DNA of 9,871 bases from an uncultured Lachnospiraceae bacterium. GTDB lineage: Bacteria; Bacillota; Clostridia; Lachnospirales; Lachnospiraceae. Made by a program: the position numbers and the translations under genes. Positions 7,411 through 9,871 of the stretch are shown in pieces (the stretch's first letter is position 1; each line of letters begins with the position of its first letter). The notes beneath the pieces are model-generated. The model saw only the letters and a list, made by a program, of their open reading frames with translations, made no database searches and was not told the DNA's origin. Location of the stretch: NCBI GenBank assembly GCA_947589175.1, contig CANPZR010000080.1, positions 1 to 9,871 of the forward strand, given 5' to 3'.

Positions 7411-7417
7411 CATCCCA
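7391..7417. other. 9-bp-stem hairpin at the junction of the two convergent ATPase genes
   Basis: TGGGATGTC (7391-7399) and GACATCCCA (7409-7417) pair perfectly around a 9-base loop and include the stop codon of the first ATPase. It is read equally on both strands and lies where both transcripts should end, but no T-tract follows on either side. It may stabilise the 3' ends or weakly block read-through. Confidence 0.5.
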
Positions 7418-7439
7418 CGCGTTCAATAGTCCCCGCGCG

Positions 7440-8672
7440 CTATATATACTCGATTGGCAGCGCCACGAGATTTTCCCTCAAATATGTCTTTTTATCAATC
7501 AGGCACAGTATGACGCCCATCCCCCTTTTCTTATTCGGGATTTTGTCTAAGACCGTGTTGGCGGCGGCCATATTCGCTCTGGGATTCCCGGACATTTTAA
7601 TCTCTATGGGATATAAAACGCCGTCCTCATCAATGATCAGATCGATTTCATTTTCTGACGCGGCCCTTTTATCTTTTCCTCTATAATAATAAATATTGAA
7701 CCGATAGTCCATCCCCTCATTGGCATAGGATTTCAATATTTCTGACACCACAAATGTCTCAAATATATTGCCGGCTACCGCTGAACATTTCAAGGCGTCC
7801 GCTGTCAGCCATCTTGTGAGATAGCAGACAAGCCCTGTATCCCGGAAATATATTTTGGGAGTCTTGATTGCGCGGTTCAAGGCGCTCTGGCTATAGGGCT
7901 GCAGAAGATAAACGATCCCTGTCCTTTCCAGAACCGAAATCCACTTTTTGATCGTGGGTTCGCTGACTCCGACTTCGCTTGCTATATTCGCGTAATTTAG
8001 TATTTCGCCGGTTCTTGCCGCTGTCGCGGTCAGAAATTTGGTGAAGGTAATTCCATCGCTGGCAATCCATTCATTCACATCCCGGTCCAGGTATGTTGAC
8101 ACATAAGAAGAATAATACTCCTGCCAGTCTCTCTCTACATCATACAGTTCCGGATAGGATCCTTTGTGGATAACCTGCCAGATATCCTTATATGGCGTTA
8201 GATTCTTTTCGCGCTCCCGCACATACACGTCTGTCGGAACAAAATGCCGGTTAAATTTCACGCCATATATTTCCCGCATCGAAAGTCCCAACAGCTCGGA
8301 TACCGCTACCCGACCCGCAAGGGACTCGCTCATGCCCTTCATCAGTTCCAGTTTCTGAGAGCCGGATAAAATAAACTGTCCCCTCTCCTCCGACTCATCC
8401 ACGATCCTCTTGATTTCTTCCAGAACCGCGCTTTCTTTCTGGACTTCATCAATAAACAGAGGACAGGGATTGTTAAGGAAAAACAGCCTGGGTTCTTCTC
8501 TCGCCTGCAGTCTGGTCAGCCGATCGTCAAAATTTGCTCTGTTAAACTCCGGAAATTCATGCCGGATCACCGTTGATTTGCCAACCTGCCTGGCCCCTGT
8601 TACCAATACGCATTTACTGGATTTTGTTCTGGCTTTTAACATGGGCGCAATCGCTCTTTCAATATACGCCAT
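7440..8672 (-). CDS. AAA_14/DUF4143 family ATPase with winged-helix segment and PD-(D/E)XK-like domain
   Basis: A 410-residue canonical member of the AAA_14/DUF4143 family. Visible motifs: Walker A TGARQVGKST (25-34), Walker B LFIDEVQ with D75 and E76, sensor-1-like FILSGS (100-105), and the AGR arginine at 121. Residues 222-256 (ILNYANIASEVGVSEPTIKK onwards) form a helix-turn-helix or winged-helix segment. The DUF4143 region ends in NEIDLII and YPIEIK (E342, D344, E357, K359), a PD-(D/E)XK-like set. The ATG at 8672 follows an AGGGGGGA ribosome binding site (8678-8685). It is only distantly similar to its convergent neighbour, and looks somewhat more AT-rich, so the two are unlikely to be a recent duplication. 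Function is unknown; proposals for the family include DNA-related ATP-driven roles. The pairing may be chance or functional. Confidence 0.92.
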   Translation of the reverse strand: MAYIERAIAPMLKARTKSSKCVLVTGARQVGKSTVIRHEFPEFNRANFDDRLTRLQAREEPRLFFLNNPCPLFIDEVQKESAVLEEIKRIVDESEERGQFILSGSQKLELMKGMSESLAGRVAVSELLGLSMREIYGVKFNRHFVPTDVYVREREKNLTPYKDIWQVIHKGSYPELYDVERDWQEYYSSYVSTYLDRDVNEWIASDGITFTKFLTATAARTGEILNYANIASEVGVSEPTIKKWISVLERTGIVYLLQPYSQSALNRAIKTPKIYFRDTGLVCYLTRWLTADALKCSAVAGNIFETFVVSEILKSYANEGMDYRFNIYYYRGKDKRAASENEIDLIIDEDGVLYPIEIKMSGNPRANMAAANTVLDKIPNKKRGMGVILCLIDKKTYLRENLVALPIEYI

Positions 8673-8707
8673 GGTAATCCCCCCTGACTAATCTGAACTA
8701 TAATTTT

Positions 8708-8736
8708 ATTATAGGCGAATTTTATCGAAATATCAA
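8708..8736 (-). promoter_or_regulatory. Sigma-A promoter of the second DUF4143 ATPase gene
   Basis: On the minus strand TTGATA (8731-8736), a 17-bp spacer and a perfect TATAAT (8708-8713) lie about 35 bases before the start codon. The spacer contains CGATAAAATTCG, loosely like the repeat palindrome upstream of the first ATPase but not a clear copy. Confidence 0.8.
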
Positions 8737-8749
8737 TGGTAAAAGCGCT

Positions 8750-8793
8750 AAAAAATCCCCTCGGGCTCCCGATCCGGCGGGCTCAGGGGGATT
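8750..8793 (-). terminator. Rho-independent terminator after the RNase H gene
   Basis: On the minus strand the sequence just after the stop codon folds AATCCCC against GGGGATT, continues inward as a second GC-rich stem with a two-base mismatch and wobble pairs, and runs straight into six T residues (8750-8755). The + strand also has a T-rich run after it (8796-8804), so it could act in both directions. It separates this gene from the promoter of the second ATPase, 14 bp further on. Confidence 0.8.
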
Positions 8794-9436
8794 AAATTTT
8801 TTTTATTTTAGGAATGCCGTTTCCCTCCGTTAATGCGGCTTTTGCTAATTTATCAGCCTCTTCATTATATTTGTTTCCCGTATGAGCCGTGATTTTTTCG
8901 AAAGTAATATTAAGCTTCCGGGCATGTTCCCTCATAAACGCCGCATACTTCTGTGTCAGGCTGTTTTTGGCCTTCCATTCACCAGTAACCCATTTTTCTA
9001 TACCCATATAGTCATAACATATTTTGATTGCCGAATATTCGTTCTTGTCACACCATTTTACAGCGAACATCGCTCCCAGCATCTCTCCTGTGACGTTTCG
9101 CAACGCCATTGATTCCGGGTTGTCCCCGTTTCCGGATTCCCGAATGATTTCACCGCCTGGAAGCATTATCACGCAGCCAAACGAATATTTGCCGATTTTC
9201 TCATCAAAACTGCCATCCACGTAGGCCACAATCTGATTTTCTTCCCGCTGTTCAGAAATAATATTCCGCGCATCTTTCTCTGTCCCGGACAAATATTCAT
9301 TCGCTTCTTCCTCTGTCAAAAAGCCCTTGTATTTGGCTCCCGGATATCCGTCAACCGAATCCCTGCACTCTTCCCAGCTCTTGAAAATACCGGTTTTTTT
9401 CCCTTTTTTTACAGCATATATCTTTTTTGGAGCCAT
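8792..9436 (-). CDS. Ribonuclease H (type I fold) with N-terminal hybrid-binding (viroplasmin-like) domain
   Basis: A 214-residue ribonuclease that should cut the RNA strand of RNA-DNA hybrids. Residues 4-50 (KKIYAVKKGKKTGIFKSWEE onwards) match the small hybrid-binding domain also found in eukaryotic RNase H1 and in Cauli_VI proteins. The RNase H domain follows after a short linker, with metal ligands D74 (AYVDGSFD), E118 (NVTGEML), D142 (ICYDYMGIEKW) and D195 (NEEADKLAKAA), and H185 in the AHTGNKYNE loop. I chose the ATG at 9436: AGGA sits 6 bases before it, whereas the in-frame ATG at 9448 (four codons earlier) has no such site. It has its own promoter and terminator, so it is a single-gene unit. 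All active-site residues are present. It is probably a housekeeping enzyme for R-loop and primer removal. Confidence 0.93.
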   Translation of the reverse strand: MAPKKIYAVKKGKKTGIFKSWEECRDSVDGYPGAKYKGFLTEEEANEYLSGTEKDARNIISEQREENQIVAYVDGSFDEKIGKYSFGCVIMLPGGEIIRESGNGDNPESMALRNVTGEMLGAMFAVKWCDKNEYSAIKICYDYMGIEKWVTGEWKAKNSLTQKYAAFMREHARKLNITFEKITAHTGNKYNEEADKLAKAALTEGNGIPKIKKI

Positions 9437-9454
9437 AATAATCCTCATTTCTGA

Positions 9455-9468
9455 GCGAACAAGTTCGC
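9455..9468. promoter_or_regulatory. Palindrome in the RNase H leader (possible operator or hairpin)
   Basis: GCGAACAAGTTCGC is a perfect 6-bp inverted repeat with a 2-base centre, 18 bases before the RNase H start codon and about 15 bases after the expected transcription start. It resembles half-sites of Gram-positive LexA boxes (CGAAC and GTTCG), but these normally have four bases between them, not two. As RNA it would form only a tight hairpin. Confidence 0.45.
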
Positions 9469-9489
9469 ACTGATCCTCTTGAAGTTTAC

Positions 9490-9518
9490 ATTGTATCAGG
9501 TGTTTTCTTATATGTCAA
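9490..9518 (-). promoter_or_regulatory. Sigma-A promoter of the RNase H gene
   Basis: On the minus strand TTGACA (9513-9518, perfect), a 17-bp spacer and TACAAT (9490-9495, 5 of 6) make the best promoter in the window. Expected transcription start is near 9483, giving a leader of about 45 bases. Confidence 0.88.
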
Positions 9519-9528
9519 TCCCAGCGAT

Positions 9529-9566
9529 TTGCAAAATATAATTTAGATTGTATAATTTTTTTGCAA
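9529..9566 (+). promoter_or_regulatory. Promoter-like inverted repeat upstream of the right-end gene
   Basis: TTGCAA (9529-9534), a 16-bp spacer and a perfect TATAAT (9551-9556) read as a + strand promoter. The same stretch is bounded by an 8-bp inverted repeat, TTGCAAAA (9529-9536) and TTTTGCAA (9559-9566), so the -35 is inside one arm and the -10 lies between the arms. This could be an operator, or AT-rich chance. A second possible -10 (TATTAT at 9653-9658) lies closer to the gene, with a poor -35. Confidence 0.5.
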
Positions 9567-9671
9567 GGGAAACACGCAAAACATAAAAAAAGGATAAAAA
9601 ATACATAAAATAAAAAGTTTTTTGTTAGGTTTTGCCGTTTTGGAGTGTTATATATTATAGAAGGGGCAAAA

Positions 9672-9801
9672 GTGTGAAAAATAAGCTCGATAGCTTATTT
9701 TTCACACGACTATTTGTGAGAAGAACTTTCAGTTCTTTGGAGCGCTCACAAATAGTTTTTGATGGCAGATGAGAAACTGCATACGCAGTTTTCTCATCGC
9801 C
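9672..9801 (+). promoter_or_regulatory. Three consecutive strong hairpins in the leader of the right-end gene
   Basis: Hairpin 1 (9672-9707) pairs GTGTGAAAAATAAGCT with its exact complement, 16 bp without a mismatch, loop CGAT. Hairpin 2 (9709-9756) has a perfect 12-bp outer stem, ACTATTTGTGAG with CTCACAAATAGT, enclosing an inner 6-bp hairpin (AAGAAC with GTTCTT) and an unpaired TGGAGCG; five T residues (9756-9760) follow. Hairpin 3 (9764-9801) pairs GATGAGAAACTGC with GCAGTTTTCTCATC with one bulge, extended by GGC/GCC. Only one base separates hairpins 1 and 2. In + orientation they lie between a possible promoter and the ribosome binding site of the last gene, so a structured 5' leader is the simplest reading; an attenuator, an independent small RNA on either strand or a dispersed repeat element are alternatives. 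It matches no riboswitch I recognise. Confidence 0.8.
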
Positions 9802-9854
9802 CCGTCGCGTAAACGCTCCGGAATAGAGGTTAATACGCAAGTGGAGGGAGGCAG

Positions 9855-9871
9855 ATGAAGCACTTATTTAA
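9855..9871 (+). CDS. Start of a gene cut by the right edge (MKHLF...)
   Basis: The ATG at 9855 follows GGAGGGAGG (9843-9851) at ideal spacing, and the reading frame gives M-K-H-L-F before the window ends. The ribosome binding site and long structured leader support a real gene start, but five codons say nothing about the product. Confidence 0.6.

Noticed and set aside
9655..9840. 61-codon minus-strand frame over the three hairpins
   Set aside because: It is made of the hairpin arms, has no convincing ribosome binding site, and better fits structured RNA than protein.

Overview
The window looks like a chromosomal segment of a low-to-middle GC Firmicute, most likely a Lachnospiraceae-type Clostridium. 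The pointers are Gram-positive style promoters and purine-rich ribosome binding sites, a secreted protease with a lysine-rich fibronectin-III-like C-terminus of the kind common in that group, a clostridial aldo/keto reductase with two [4Fe-4S] motifs, and two AAA ATPases of the AAA_14/DUF4143 type. Taxonomy is inferred from style, not from a marker gene.

Layout, left to right: (1) 1-2736, + strand, the end of a non-ribosomal peptide synthetase gene (tail of a condensation domain, then adenylation, carrier protein and thioesterase), running off the left edge. (2) 2862-4691, + strand, a secreted subtilisin-family (S8) protease with a 16-copy heptapeptide Thr/Ser/Pro/Gly linker and a basic C-terminal domain. 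(3) 4695-5876, - strand, an iron-sulfur aldo/keto reductase, convergent with the protease and only 3 bp from it. (4) 5877-6135, a divergent intergenic region holding five 23-bp tandem repeats (5963-6077) placed between two promoters and ending at the -35 of the next gene. (5) 6136-7410, + strand, and 7440-8672, - strand: two distantly related AAA_14/DUF4143 ATPases facing each other, with a 9-bp-stem hairpin at their junction. (6) 8792-9436, - strand, a ribonuclease H with an N-terminal hybrid-binding domain, with its own sigma-A-like promoter and a bidirectional-looking terminator. (7) 9437-9854, a long AT-rich intergenic region with a promoter-like inverted repeat and then three consecutive strong hairpins, leading to a well-placed ribosome binding site and the first codons of a + strand gene cut by the right edge.

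The genes do not form one obvious pathway. The synthetase and the secreted protease are codirectional and might share a transcript. The reductase stands alone under its own promoter. The most unusual parts are non-coding: the 23-bp repeat array abutting the promoter of the first DUF4143 ATPase, and the three-hairpin leader at the right end with a possible long-range contact near the ribosome binding site. I flag these two as the best candidates for undescribed regulatory elements. Nothing in the window is proof of a complete new defence or biosynthetic system.
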